Assembly: GCA_964564785.1 (NCBI GenBank) | Contig: CAZMCT010000085.1 | Span: 1 to 18,171 of the forward strand | Direction: 5' to 3' | From: CAZMCT01 sp964564785 | GTDB taxonomy: Bacteria > Planctomycetota > Phycisphaerae > UBA1845 > Fen-1342 | DNA: 18,171 bases | Part shown: one piece after another, positions 1 to 6,348 of the stretch | Layout: the number at the start of each line of letters is the position of its first letter | Numbering within the stretch: position 1 is the first letter of the stretch | Translations under genes and position numbers: made by a program | The notes under the pieces: model-generated | Seen by the model: the letters and a program-made list of their open reading frames with translations, nothing else | The model's database searches: none | Told to the model about the DNA's origin: nothing

Positions 1-52
1 GGCCGGCGACTCGTTCCCCGAACTGCCACGCCAGACTAACTCGCGGCAAGTG

Positions 53-122
53 GTAGCGGCCGACGGCTCGTCGGCCGAAGTGTGGCACACCCAGGTAGCG
101 GCCGACGGCTCGTCGGCCGAAG
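53..122. repeat. Two identical 28-bp palindromic repeats, 42-bp period
   Basis: Identical 28-bp copies lie at 53-80 and 95-122. Each begins with GTAGCGGCC and folds into an 8-bp stem (GGCCGACG / CGTCGGCC) with a GCT loop, at 58-76 and 100-118. The 14-bp spacer carries GTGGCACAC (82-90), a word that recurs at 1209-1217. This belongs to the dispersed palindrome family also seen at 132-156, 7505-7536, 14983-15007 and 18079-18132. No gene is visible between 1 and 171. Confidence 0.8.
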
Positions 123-131
123 GCCTTGTCG

Positions 132-156
132 CGGCCCGCGAGCCACAGGCCGCTAC
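132..156 (-). repeat. GTAGCGGCC palindrome downstream of the binding-protein gene
   Basis: This 25-bp element matches 14983-15007 at 23 of 25 positions. Read on the minus strand it starts with GTAGCGGCC only 15 nt after the stop codon of the substrate-binding protein gene. It may form a hairpin at the 3' end of that mRNA, but there is no T-tract to make it a classic intrinsic terminator. Confidence 0.6.
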
Positions 157-171
157 GCCACTCGCCACTCG

Positions 172-1167
172 CTATTTGATTTCCTCTCCTCCGCGCTCGA
201 CGTTGTCCTTCGTGAACACCCGCGTTCCCAGCGTTGTCCGCTTCTCGACCTGCTCGCCCCGCAGGAGCTTGACCGCGATGTCCAGCCCCGCCTCGCCCGG
301 CGTGGGGTACAGCAGCGTGGCCGTCAGCTCGCCGCTCCGCACCCAGCGCACCCCCTCGTCCGGCAGGGCGTCGATACCGATGAAGCGGATTTCCGCCTCG
401 CGCCCGGCGGCCCGGGCGGCCTGGAACGCCCCGTGAGCCATGGGGTCGTTGTGCGCGTACACCAGGTCGATCTCGCGGTTGGCCTTCAGCGCATCCTGGA
501 AGATCGATTGTGCCCGGTCCTTCTTCCAGTCCGCGTCGAGCCCGCCGATCAGCCTGAGCCCCGGCTCCTTCTCGACGACTTCGTGGAACCCGTCGCGCCG
601 CTCCTGCCCCGGCGTCGACGCCAGCCCGCCGCAAATCTCGTACACCACCCCCCTCGCCTTGCCCGCCCCGCCCAGCATCTCGACCGCGACCCGCCCCGCC
701 GCCCGGCCGATCAGCTTGTTGTCACCCCCCACGAACGCCGCGTAGCCCTGGAAATTCACGTCGCGGTCGAGCACCACCACCGCAATCCCCGCCTCGGTGG
801 CCTCCTTCACCACCCCCGTCAGCCCCGCCGCCTCTTTCGGGCTGATCAGGATCGCGTCGACCTTCCGCCGGATGAACGTCCGCACGTCCGCCACCTGCTT
901 CTCAGTCTTGTCCTCGGCGTCGAGCATGTCGAGCTGCACGTTGGGGTAGTTCTTGTCCGCGTGGGCGCGCAGCCGGCGGTTGAACTCCACCCGCCAGGGC
1001 TCCTTGACCGTGCACTGCGAGAAGCCGATCACGAACTTGTCCTTCGCAACGGCCGGAGCGGGCTGGGTCGTGGCCGGCTTCGCGGCCGGCGCGGGCGGCT
1101 GCCCCGCGGCCAGACCGGTCACGACCAGGAGTGCGGCGAACGCGAGCAAAGAGCAGATGCGGAACAT
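172..1167 (-). CDS. ABC-type sugar substrate-binding protein (ribose/Type I PBP family)
   Basis: This is a 331-residue periplasmic solute-binding protein of the Peripla_BP_4 (ribose/galactose-type) family, which would hand a sugar or sugar-like ligand to an ABC permease. Residues 1-23 form a signal peptide with a hydrophobic core (LLAFAALLVVTGLAAG). There is no Cys after it, so it is probably not a lipoprotein. A Pro/Ala linker (24-42) leads to the first lobe (FVIGFSQ, 45-51; DAILISP, 104-110; AVVVLDRDV, 129-137), then the second lobe with the family-typical YAHNDPMAHGA (237-247) and FIGIDALPDEGV (262-273). The ATG at 1167 is preferred because GGAGG lies 5 nt upstream; an ATG 48 nt further upstream lacks this and would precede the signal peptide with unrelated residues. 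No permease or ATPase gene is in the window; partners could lie beyond the left edge. The ligand cannot be told from sequence. Confidence 0.9.
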   Translation of the reverse strand: MFRICSLLAFAALLVVTGLAAGQPPAPAAKPATTQPAPAVAKDKFVIGFSQCTVKEPWRVEFNRRLRAHADKNYPNVQLDMLDAEDKTEKQVADVRTFIRRKVDAILISPKEAAGLTGVVKEATEAGIAVVVLDRDVNFQGYAAFVGGDNKLIGRAAGRVAVEMLGGAGKARGVVYEICGGLASTPGQERRDGFHEVVEKEPGLRLIGGLDADWKKDRAQSIFQDALKANREIDLVYAHNDPMAHGAFQAARAAGREAEIRFIGIDALPDEGVRWVRSGELTATLLYPTPGEAGLDIAVKLLRGEQVEKRTTLGTRVFTKDNVERGGEEIK

Positions 1168-1184
1168 GAGGACCTCCAACAGAC

Positions 1185-1200
1185 CGGCAGCGCACTGCCG
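1185..1200 (-). promoter_or_regulatory. Small hairpin in the 5' leader of the binding-protein gene
   Basis: A perfect 6-bp stem (CGGCAG / CTGCCG) with a 4-nt loop lies just upstream of the GGAGG ribosome binding site. It may influence translation. The word CGGCAGTGCG also occurs at 18069-18078, so it may instead be a fragment of the dispersed repeat family. Confidence 0.4.
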
Positions 1201-1229
1201 ACACGGCCGTGGCACACGATCGACCGGCT

Positions 1230-1258
1230 ATTTGAACCCCAACGGGACGCGGTTCAAA
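1230..1258 (-). promoter_or_regulatory. Inverted repeat TTTGAACC-N12-GGTTCAAA with possible promoter
   Basis: Perfect 8-bp inverted arms occupy 1231-1238 and 1251-1258, 64-91 bp upstream of the binding-protein start. On the minus strand a TTGAAC -35-like box (1257-1252) and a TCAAAT -10-like box (1235-1230), separated by 16 bp, are built from the arms, so a protein bound to the repeat would cover the promoter. The boxes match consensus only 4/6 each. The repeat is seen directly; its role as promoter or operator is inference. Confidence 0.4.
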
Positions 1259-1291
1259 GGGGTGCGCGGGCGCGCGGAGGGTATCAAACGC

Positions 1292-1330
1292 TGTCATTCC
1301 GAGGAGCGCAGCGACGAGGAATCTGGCCCC
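1292..1330. repeat. CATTCCGAG…GAGGAATCTGG-type dispersed repeat
   Basis: A roughly 39-bp segment begins TGTCATTCCGAGGAGCGCAG and ends GACGAGGAATCTGGCCCC, with ATTCC/GGAAT ends (1296-1300 / 1318-1322) forming an imperfect hairpin. I recognise this word as an intergenic repeat found in many unrelated bacterial phyla. It is not coding here and lies between the binding-protein and wrbA genes. Confidence 0.6.
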
Positions 1331-1423
1331 GCATGCGGCAATGCTGATCCGCACGAGACCAGTGCCGCCCGGCCAGGCGCATACGGGCTGCGCGCCCCAA
1401 GAGCGGCTATCACAACCCTTCAT

Positions 1424-1500
1424 GACAGGCCTCCGGCCAGTCACCTCTGGGGGACAGGCCTCCGGCCTGTCAACTGACCGACCGGAGGTCGGTCCCCCAG
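1424..1500. repeat. Nested palindromes forming a potential three-way junction
   Basis: An imperfect hairpin (1424-1442, GACAGGCC-TCC-GGCCAGTC) is followed by a closed structure. Outer 9-bp arms CTGGGGGAC (1447-1455) and GTCCCCCAG (1492-1500) enclose two perfect 8-bp hairpins: GACAGGCC-TCC-GGCCTGTC (1453-1471) and GACCGACC-GGA-GGTCGGTC (1476-1494). The outer arms overlap the inner stems by 3 bp. No gene is present from 1168 to 1570; apart from repeats I see nothing else there. Confidence 0.75.
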
Positions 1501-1526
1501 CCGGGTTTGTTCGGCGCTCAAAGCCC

Positions 1527-1576
1527 GCCCCTCCTCCACAGTCGCCCCTCCTCCTCAGTCGCTCAATCGCTCAATC
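1527..1576. repeat. Short tandem repeats at the 3' end of wrbA
   Basis: Two 17-bp units (1527-1543, 1544-1560; one mismatch) are followed by two perfect 8-bp GCTCAATC units (1561-1576). The wrbA stop codon (1571-1573) lies inside the second 8-bp unit, so unit slippage could alter the last codons of the protein. Confidence 0.7.
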
Positions 1577-2197
1577 CCTGCCGCGCTTCAGCCAGCGCGC
1601 CACCTCCGCCACGTGCCGCCCCTGTGTCCGGGCGATGGCCAGCTCGTTCTCGCTGGGCAGACGCTTACCGTCGCCGCCCGCCAGCGTGGTCGCTCCGTAG
1701 GGTGTGCCGCCGGTGATCTCGTTCATGTTCAGCAGCCGCTGCTCGGAGTACGGCACGCCCACGACGATCATCCCCAGGTGCAGCAGCGTGGTGTGAAAGC
1801 TCGTGATGGTCGTTTCCTGGCCGCCGTGTTGCGTGCCCGTACTGACGAACACGCTCGCCACCTTGTTGATCAGCGCCCCTTTGGCCCAGAGCCCGCCGGC
1901 CTGGTCGAGGAAGTTTCGCATTTGGGCGGCCATGTTGCCGAAGCGCGTCGGCGTGCCGAAGACGATCGCATCCGCCTCGGCCAGCCGCGCCACTTCCGCG
2001 ACCGGCACGTGCGCAAACGCGGCCCGGGCCTGCTTCGCGCCGGAGCGCTCCAGCGCCTCGTCCGGCACCAGCTCCGGCACCTGCCAAAGCGTGACGTCGA
2101 CGTCAGGGACTTCGCGAGCCCCTCCGCCGACCGCTTCGGCCAGCCGCCAGACGTGGCCGTACATGCTGTAGAACACGATCTGCACGTTCGTTTTCAT
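1571..2197 (-). CDS. wrbA: WrbA-type NAD(P)H:quinone oxidoreductase
   Basis: This is a 208-residue flavodoxin-like cytoplasmic enzyme, matching the usual ~200-residue WrbA length. WrbA proteins bind FMN as tetramers and reduce quinones by two electrons using NAD(P)H, protecting against redox-cycling quinones. The FMN-contact segments are visible: SMYGHV (11-16, phosphate loop), GTPTRFGNM (81-89) and STGTQHGGQE (119-128). NEITGGTPYGATT (159-171) and the C-terminal ENELAIARTQGRHVAEVA (183-200) are family hallmarks. The ATG at 2197 has AGGAG 7 nt upstream; an ATG 33 nt earlier lies in the leader and would add eleven residues before the first beta strand. It appears to be a single-gene unit with a TATGAT box upstream. 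Confidence 0.95.
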   Translation of the reverse strand: MKTNVQIVFYSMYGHVWRLAEAVGGGAREVPDVDVTLWQVPELVPDEALERSGAKQARAAFAHVPVAEVARLAEADAIVFGTPTRFGNMAAQMRNFLDQAGGLWAKGALINKVASVFVSTGTQHGGQETTITSFHTTLLHLGMIVVGVPYSEQRLLNMNEITGGTPYGATTLAGGDGKRLPSENELAIARTQGRHVAEVARWLKRGRD

Positions 2198-2229
2198 GGT
2201 GGTCTCCTGGGCGCGTGATACACGACGCA

Positions 2230-2235
2230 ATCATA
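2230..2235 (-). promoter_or_regulatory. Candidate -10 box (TATGAT) for wrbA
   Basis: TATGAT on the minus strand would start transcription near 2223, giving a leader of about 26 nt. No convincing -35 box is present. The rest of the 2198-2458 interval is very GC-rich and holds no gene I can support. Confidence 0.35.
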
Positions 2236-2458
2236 GCGCCGGCGGCGCGCAGGGTGGGAGCCGACGCGACCCGCGCGCCGCGGCTTACGGCGCTTGCCCA
2301 GTACCCTGCGGCACGGGGCCTGACGACTGCGGGTGGCGTCGGCTCCTCACATTCCGAAGCCCGCGGGCCGGCCCGGGCCCGCCGTGCTCACACGCGGGCC
2401 ACGGGGCAGGGCGGCCCCACCGGGTGCCGTCCACTCAGCGATGCAGGGCGGGTCGCCG

Positions 2459-2578
2459 CTACATCGGCATCATGGGCGCGGCCGGCTTGCGGGCCCGCTT
2501 CTTGGCCTTCTTCGTACGCTTCTTCTTCGCGGCCTTCTTCGCACTCTTCTTCTTGGCGGCCTTCTTCTTCTTTGCCAT
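2459..2578 (-). CDS. 39-residue lysine-rich basic peptide (histone-tail-like)
   Basis: This small open frame encodes 39 residues with 17 Lys, 3 Arg and no acidic residue. The first 31 residues are runs of K interrupted by A, S, R and T (starting MAKKKKAAKKKSAKKAAKKK), and the end is a proline/methionine tail (KPAAPMMPM). Such composition is typical of H1-like or Alba-tail-like DNA-binding peptides, so nucleic-acid binding is likely; no folded domain is visible. ATG 2578 has GAGG about 9 nt upstream. It lies 38 nt downstream of the smc stop on the same strand with no promoter between, so it is probably cotranscribed with smc. The stop codon TAG lies inside a GTAGCGGC word (2455-2462). Codon use is strongly biased to AAG. 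A longer Glu-rich frame overlaps it but lacks family features. It could also be a ribosome-associated basic peptide. Confidence 0.75.
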   Translation of the reverse strand: MAKKKKAAKKKSAKKAAKKKRTKKAKKRARKPAAPMMPM

Positions 2579-2616
2579 GGCGCAACCTCACAAAGAAAGA
2601 AACGGAACAGTAACGC

Positions 2617-5600
2617 TCACGCCACACTCGGCGTTCGCACGCGATCTTCAAACCGGACGCTGACACGTTTGCTCACGCCCGGCTCTTCCATTGTCACGCC
2701 GTACAGCACGTCGGCGCTGGCCATCGTCCGCTTGCTGTGCGTGATCACCACGAACTGAGTCTGTGACAGGAACTCCTGTAGCACGCTATTGAAGCGATCC
2801 ACATTCGCCTCATCAAGGGCCGCGTCCACTTCGTCGAGAATCGCGAACGGCGACGGTCGACTGCGGAACACCCCCATCAGCAGCGCCACCACCGTCAGCG
2901 TCTTCTCGCCACCCGACAGCAGCGTCAGCGTCTGCGGCTCCTTGCCGGGCGGCCGGGCGACGATCTCGATGCCGCACTCCAGCGGCTGCTCCGGATCCTG
3001 AAGAACAATATCGGCCTTTCCGCCCCGGAAGAGTTTACGGAACATCTCCTGAAAGTGGCTGCGAATTTCTTCCACCGCGGCCGAAAAACGCGTCTGCGAC
3101 TCGCGGTCCAGCTCGGCGATCAGCGATTCCAGCCGCCGGATCGCCTCGGTCAGATCGCTCCGTTGCGCCGCCAAGTGCTCGTACCGCGGCGTGAGCTCCT
3201 CCAGTTCCGCGATCGCGTCCAGGTTCACGTTGCCCAGCCGCGCCATCTTCGCCCGCAGCTCCTCCATCTCGCCGCGGATTGCCTCCCAGTCCTGCTCCGT
3301 GTGCCGGTAGTTGCCGTACAGCGCTGCCAGGTCGACTCCCAGTTCGTCCCGCACCCGGCCGACCAACCCCTCCTGGCGGACCTCCGCCTCGCGCAGCTCC
3401 ACCCGTCTTGCATGAAGCTCACCCTCGAACCCCTCCACCGCCCGCTGTAGCTCCCGCGCCGCCGCCCCGCACTCCTCCTGTCGCAGCCGCAACTGCTGCC
3501 GCGCTTCCCGCAGTTGGCCCACCTCCGCCTGCCGCTGCGCGCACTCCAGCCCTCGCGCTGCGTACTCCACCCGCGCTACTTCCAGCTCCTGCGCGGCGGC
3601 CGCCAACCGGCGCGACATCTCCTCGGCCTCGTGCGTCAGCACCGCCACCTCACGTTCCAGCGCCGCCGCCCGCAACCGCTGCTCCGCCACCGCCTGCTCG
3701 GCCGCCGTTCGCTTCTCCGCCGCCCGGCCGCGCTCGACCAGCGCCTCCGTGCAGGCCTGCGCCAACCGCAGCAATTCGGCCTCGTGGCCGGCCAGCGCCG
3801 CCTCCAACCCGGCGATGCGCTGCTCATGACCCTGCTGGCTGATCGTCACGGTCTCGTGCTCCGCCGCGAGCGCCGCCAACTGCGCCGCCAGTTCGTCCAG
3901 CCCGCGGTGCACCCCGGCCCGCTCGTCACGCAGCAGCCCCGCCTCCCGCTCCAGACGTTGCGCCGCATCGTGCACCCGGCCCTGCTCACCCCGAGCCTCG
4001 GCGTGCTCGCGCTGCGCTGCCGCAATCCGCTCGAGCAGCCCCTGCTTGTGAAGCTGCGCATCCGAGACCGCCGCTTCCACCTCCATCCGTTGACGCGTCA
4101 GACGCACCAGGCGGCCCTCGACCTCCTCGCATTCCCCGCGCAACTGGCGGATCTCCGCCTTGCGGCTCATCAGCCCCCCCGCCGCCGGTCCCGACCCCAG
4201 CGTCAGCCGCCCATCGGCCGCGACCGTCTCGCCCGCCAGCGTCACGAACACGCAGCCGCTCAGGGCTTCACCCGCCAGGCGCAGCGCCTGCGCCAGCGTC
4301 TCGACCACGAACACGCGACCCAGCAGGTGTTCCGCCAGCGGCCGGAACTCAGCCGCACAGCTCACCCAGTCGGCCGCGCACGCCACAAACCCCGGGGCGT
4401 GCGCATAGGTGATCGGCGGCGGCGCCGGCAGCCGATCGAGCGCCAACACCCGCACCGGCCCGGCCGGCCGACCGCGGCGCCCCAGCTCGGCCAGGAACGC
4501 CGTCGTGTCCCGCACCACCACGTGCGCCTCGAATGCGGCCAGCACCGTCTGTAGCAGGCCCACCCGCGGATCGTCGATGCGCAGCAAGTCGGCCACCAGC
4601 CCGACGACCGGGAGCGGCCCGGCCGCTTCGCCGGTCGACGCGTCCCGCCACGCGAGCACGGCCCGCGTGCCTTCGTCCACCCCTTCCAGCCGCCGTTCCA
4701 GGTCTTCCAGCAGCGCCAAACGCGACAGGATCGCGCTGCGCTGCTCCTTGGCTCCCGAGACTTCCTCGTCCAGCCGCTCGGCGTCCGCCTGCAAACCGGC
4801 GAGCCGCTGTTCGTCCGCCCGCACTTCGGCGGCCAGGCCGGCCGTCTGCTCGTCCAGCCGCGCCACGCGCTCGGCCAGCTTCCCGGCACGGACCGCCAGC
4901 TCGTCGCGCTCCTGGTCGATCTCCCGTTGCCGCGCGTCCAGCCGCTCGACCTGCGCGGCGAGCCGACCGCGTTGCTGAACCCGGTTCTCCCGCTCGTTCC
5001 GCAGTAGCGCTCCCTGTCGCGCAGCCTCGAACGCGGCGATTTTCTCACGCTCCAGCGCCTGCCGCGCCTCGCCCGCCCGCATGTCGGCCACCCGTCGCGT
5101 CTCCTGAAGCGCCGCGATGCGGGCCGCGGCCTGCTGCTCCGCCGCCCGCAGCGCGCTCAGGCCGTCCTCGTCGTTCGCGATTCGCTGCTGCTGCTCCGCA
5201 AGTCGCTCGGCCGCCTCGGCCGCCTGCATTCGCCGGCGTTCGCCGAGGGCGCCCGCCTCCGGCAGCCGGCGCTCGCCCTGCGCGATCCGCTCGGCCAGCG
5301 TGCTCAGCGCGGTCTGGGTTGCCAACAGCTCGGCATCGGCCGCCTGGATTTCGTCATCCAGCGCCTGGCGGGCATGCTCGAGCTCGGCCGCCTCCGCGTC
5401 GCGAGCCGCGAGCTGGGCCCGTTCGGCCTGCAATCGGTCGGAGAGCGTGTCCGCCTCGCGCTGGAGCCGGACCCGGGTCTGTTCCAGCTCGTGGTACTCG
5501 GCCAGCGACGAAGCCGACCGCAATTCGCGCAGCCGCTGATCGTACTGCTGCCAGTTGCGGGCCTTGCCGGCCGCCAGCCGCACGCTGCGCAAGCGCCGCT

Positions 5601-6195
5601 CGAGCTCGTCGAGGATGTCGTGCAGGCGCAGCAGGTTCTGCTGCGTGCGCTCCAGCTTGCGCTGGGCCTCGATCCGTCGCACCTTGTAGCGGCTGATTCC
5701 GGCCGCTTCCTCGAAGATTTCTCGTCGCTCCAGCGGATTGGCGGCCAGCAACCGGTCGACTTGCCCCTGCTCGATGACGCTGTACGCATTGACGCCCACA
5801 CCGGTGTCCAGGAACAGATCGCGGATGTCCTTCAGCCGGCACTCCTGGCCGTTGAGCCGGTACTCGCTTTCGCCGCTGCGATACAGAATCCGACCGACGG
5901 TCACCACGGGCTGGTCGCTGCGCAGCGCACCCGCGCGATTGTCGAACGTGAGCTGCACTTCTGCGAAGTTCGCAGGCTTGCGCGACAGCGAGCCCGAGAA
6001 GATGACGTCGCTCATTTTTCCCCCGCGCAGGCTGCGGGCCGACTGCTCGCCCAGCACCCAGCGCACCGCGTCCAGCAGGTTGCTCTTGCCACAACCGTTC
6101 GGCCCCACCACGGCCGTGATGCCGGCGCCGAACTCCAGCTCCGTGCGGTCAGCGAAGCTCTTGAAACCGTGGAGAACGATCCGTTTCAGGAACAC
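2617..6195 (-). CDS. smc: Chromosome segregation/condensation ATPase SMC
   Basis: This is a full-length 1192-residue SMC. It forms ring-shaped dimers that, with ScpA and ScpB, extrude DNA loops and organise the nucleoid. Visible parts are the N-terminal HGFKSFADRT and Walker A GPNGCGKS (31-38), the QSARSLRGGKMSDVIFSG region, and a long coiled coil rich in Ala, Arg, Glu and Gln. A hinge lies at about 515-670 (GLVADLLRID to GETVAADGRLTLGSG), followed by a second coiled coil and the C-terminal head with LSGGEKTLT (about 1090-1100) and Walker B ILDEVDAALDEANVDRF (about 1115-1131). The GTG at 6195 is chosen because AGGA lies about 7 nt upstream and the protein then begins MFLKRIVLHGFKSF, as in the family. 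An ATG at 6270 would add 25 unrelated residues. scpA and scpB are not in the window. The basic peptide gene follows 38 nt downstream. Confidence 0.97.
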   Translation of the reverse strand: MFLKRIVLHGFKSFADRTELEFGAGITAVVGPNGCGKSNLLDAVRWVLGEQSARSLRGGKMSDVIFSGSLSRKPANFAEVQLTFDNRAGALRSDQPVVTVGRILYRSGESEYRLNGQECRLKDIRDLFLDTGVGVNAYSVIEQGQVDRLLAANPLERREIFEEAAGISRYKVRRIEAQRKLERTQQNLLRLHDILDELERRLRSVRLAAGKARNWQQYDQRLRELRSASSLAEYHELEQTRVRLQREADTLSDRLQAERAQLAARDAEAAELEHARQALDDEIQAADAELLATQTALSTLAERIAQGERRLPEAGALGERRRMQAAEAAERLAEQQQRIANDEDGLSALRAAEQQAAARIAALQETRRVADMRAGEARQALEREKIAAFEAARQGALLRNERENRVQQRGRLAAQVERLDARQREIDQERDELAVRAGKLAERVARLDEQTAGLAAEVRADEQRLAGLQADAERLDEEVSGAKEQRSAILSRLALLEDLERRLEGVDEGTRAVLAWRDASTGEAAGPLPVVGLVADLLRIDDPRVGLLQTVLAAFEAHVVVRDTTAFLAELGRRGRPAGPVRVLALDRLPAPPPITYAHAPGFVACAADWVSCAAEFRPLAEHLLGRVFVVETLAQALRLAGEALSGCVFVTLAGETVAADGRLTLGSGPAAGGLMSRKAEIRQLRGECEEVEGRLVRLTRQRMEVEAAVSDAQLHKQGLLERIAAAQREHAEARGEQGRVHDAAQRLEREAGLLRDERAGVHRGLDELAAQLAALAAEHETVTISQQGHEQRIAGLEAALAGHEAELLRLAQACTEALVERGRAAEKRTAAEQAVAEQRLRAAALEREVAVLTHEAEEMSRRLAAAAQELEVARVEYAARGLECAQRQAEVGQLREARQQLRLRQEECGAAARELQRAVEGFEGELHARRVELREAEVRQEGLVGRVRDELGVDLAALYGNYRHTEQDWEAIRGEMEELRAKMARLGNVNLDAIAELEELTPRYEHLAAQRSDLTEAIRRLESLIAELDRESQTRFSAAVEEIRSHFQEMFRKLFRGGKADIVLQDPEQPLECGIEIVARPPGKEPQTLTLLSGGEKTLTVVALLMGVFRSRPSPFAILDEVDAALDEANVDRFNSVLQEFLSQTQFVVITHSKRTMASADVLYGVTMEEPGVSKRVSVRFEDRVRTPSVA

Positions 6196-6263
6196 GAGCA
6201 ATCCTGTACCCGACCCGCGGGGCAGCCCCCGGACCGCTGGCAATGCCGGCGCCGCCCTCACAC

Positions 6264-6304
6264 ACAACATGTTGTACGCGGGGCGCCACTATATCGCAAC
6301 ATGT
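6264..6304. promoter_or_regulatory. Candidate operator: two CAACATGT sites 32 bp apart around the smc -10 box
   Basis: A perfect 12-bp palindrome ACAACATGTTGT lies at 6264-6275, just after the predicted smc transcription start. The same 8-mer CAACATGT recurs at 6297-6304 inside the promoter spacer, within an imperfect palindrome. The 32-bp spacing is about three helical turns, placing both on one DNA face flanking the -10 box. This suggests a repressor site; no regulator is identified. Confidence 0.4.
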
Positions 6305-6316
6305 GCGATCAAGCAA
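6288..6316 (-). promoter_or_regulatory. smc promoter (TTGCTT-17-TATAGT)
   Basis: On the minus strand a -35 box TTGCTT (6316-6311) and a -10 box TATAGT (6293-6288) are separated by exactly 17 bp, in a locally AT-richer stretch. Transcription would start near 6281, giving a leader of about 86 nt before the GTG at 6195. It lies in the 153-bp gap after the Gfo/Idh/MocA gene. Confidence 0.65.
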
Positions 6317-6348
6317 GAAGGAAGTTCGTCTCGCGACAATCCTCGCCC

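Noticed and set aside
1..171. The paired 28-bp repeats as the edge of a CRISPR array
   Set aside because: The spacer is only 14 bp, there are just two copies, no cas genes are visible and the unit belongs to a dispersed palindrome family found elsewhere in the window.
2388..2666. A 92-residue Glu-rich frame on the minus strand overlapping the basic peptide
   Set aside because: Its Glu runs come from reading the AAG-rich lysine codons one frame off. It starts inside smc and has no ribosome binding site suited to its start.
6196..6270. An ATG at 6270 giving smc 25 extra residues
   Set aside because: The ATG lies in the centre of the operator-like palindrome, lacks a ribosome binding site, and the family starts at the FLKRIVLHGFKSF segment encoded from GTG 6195.
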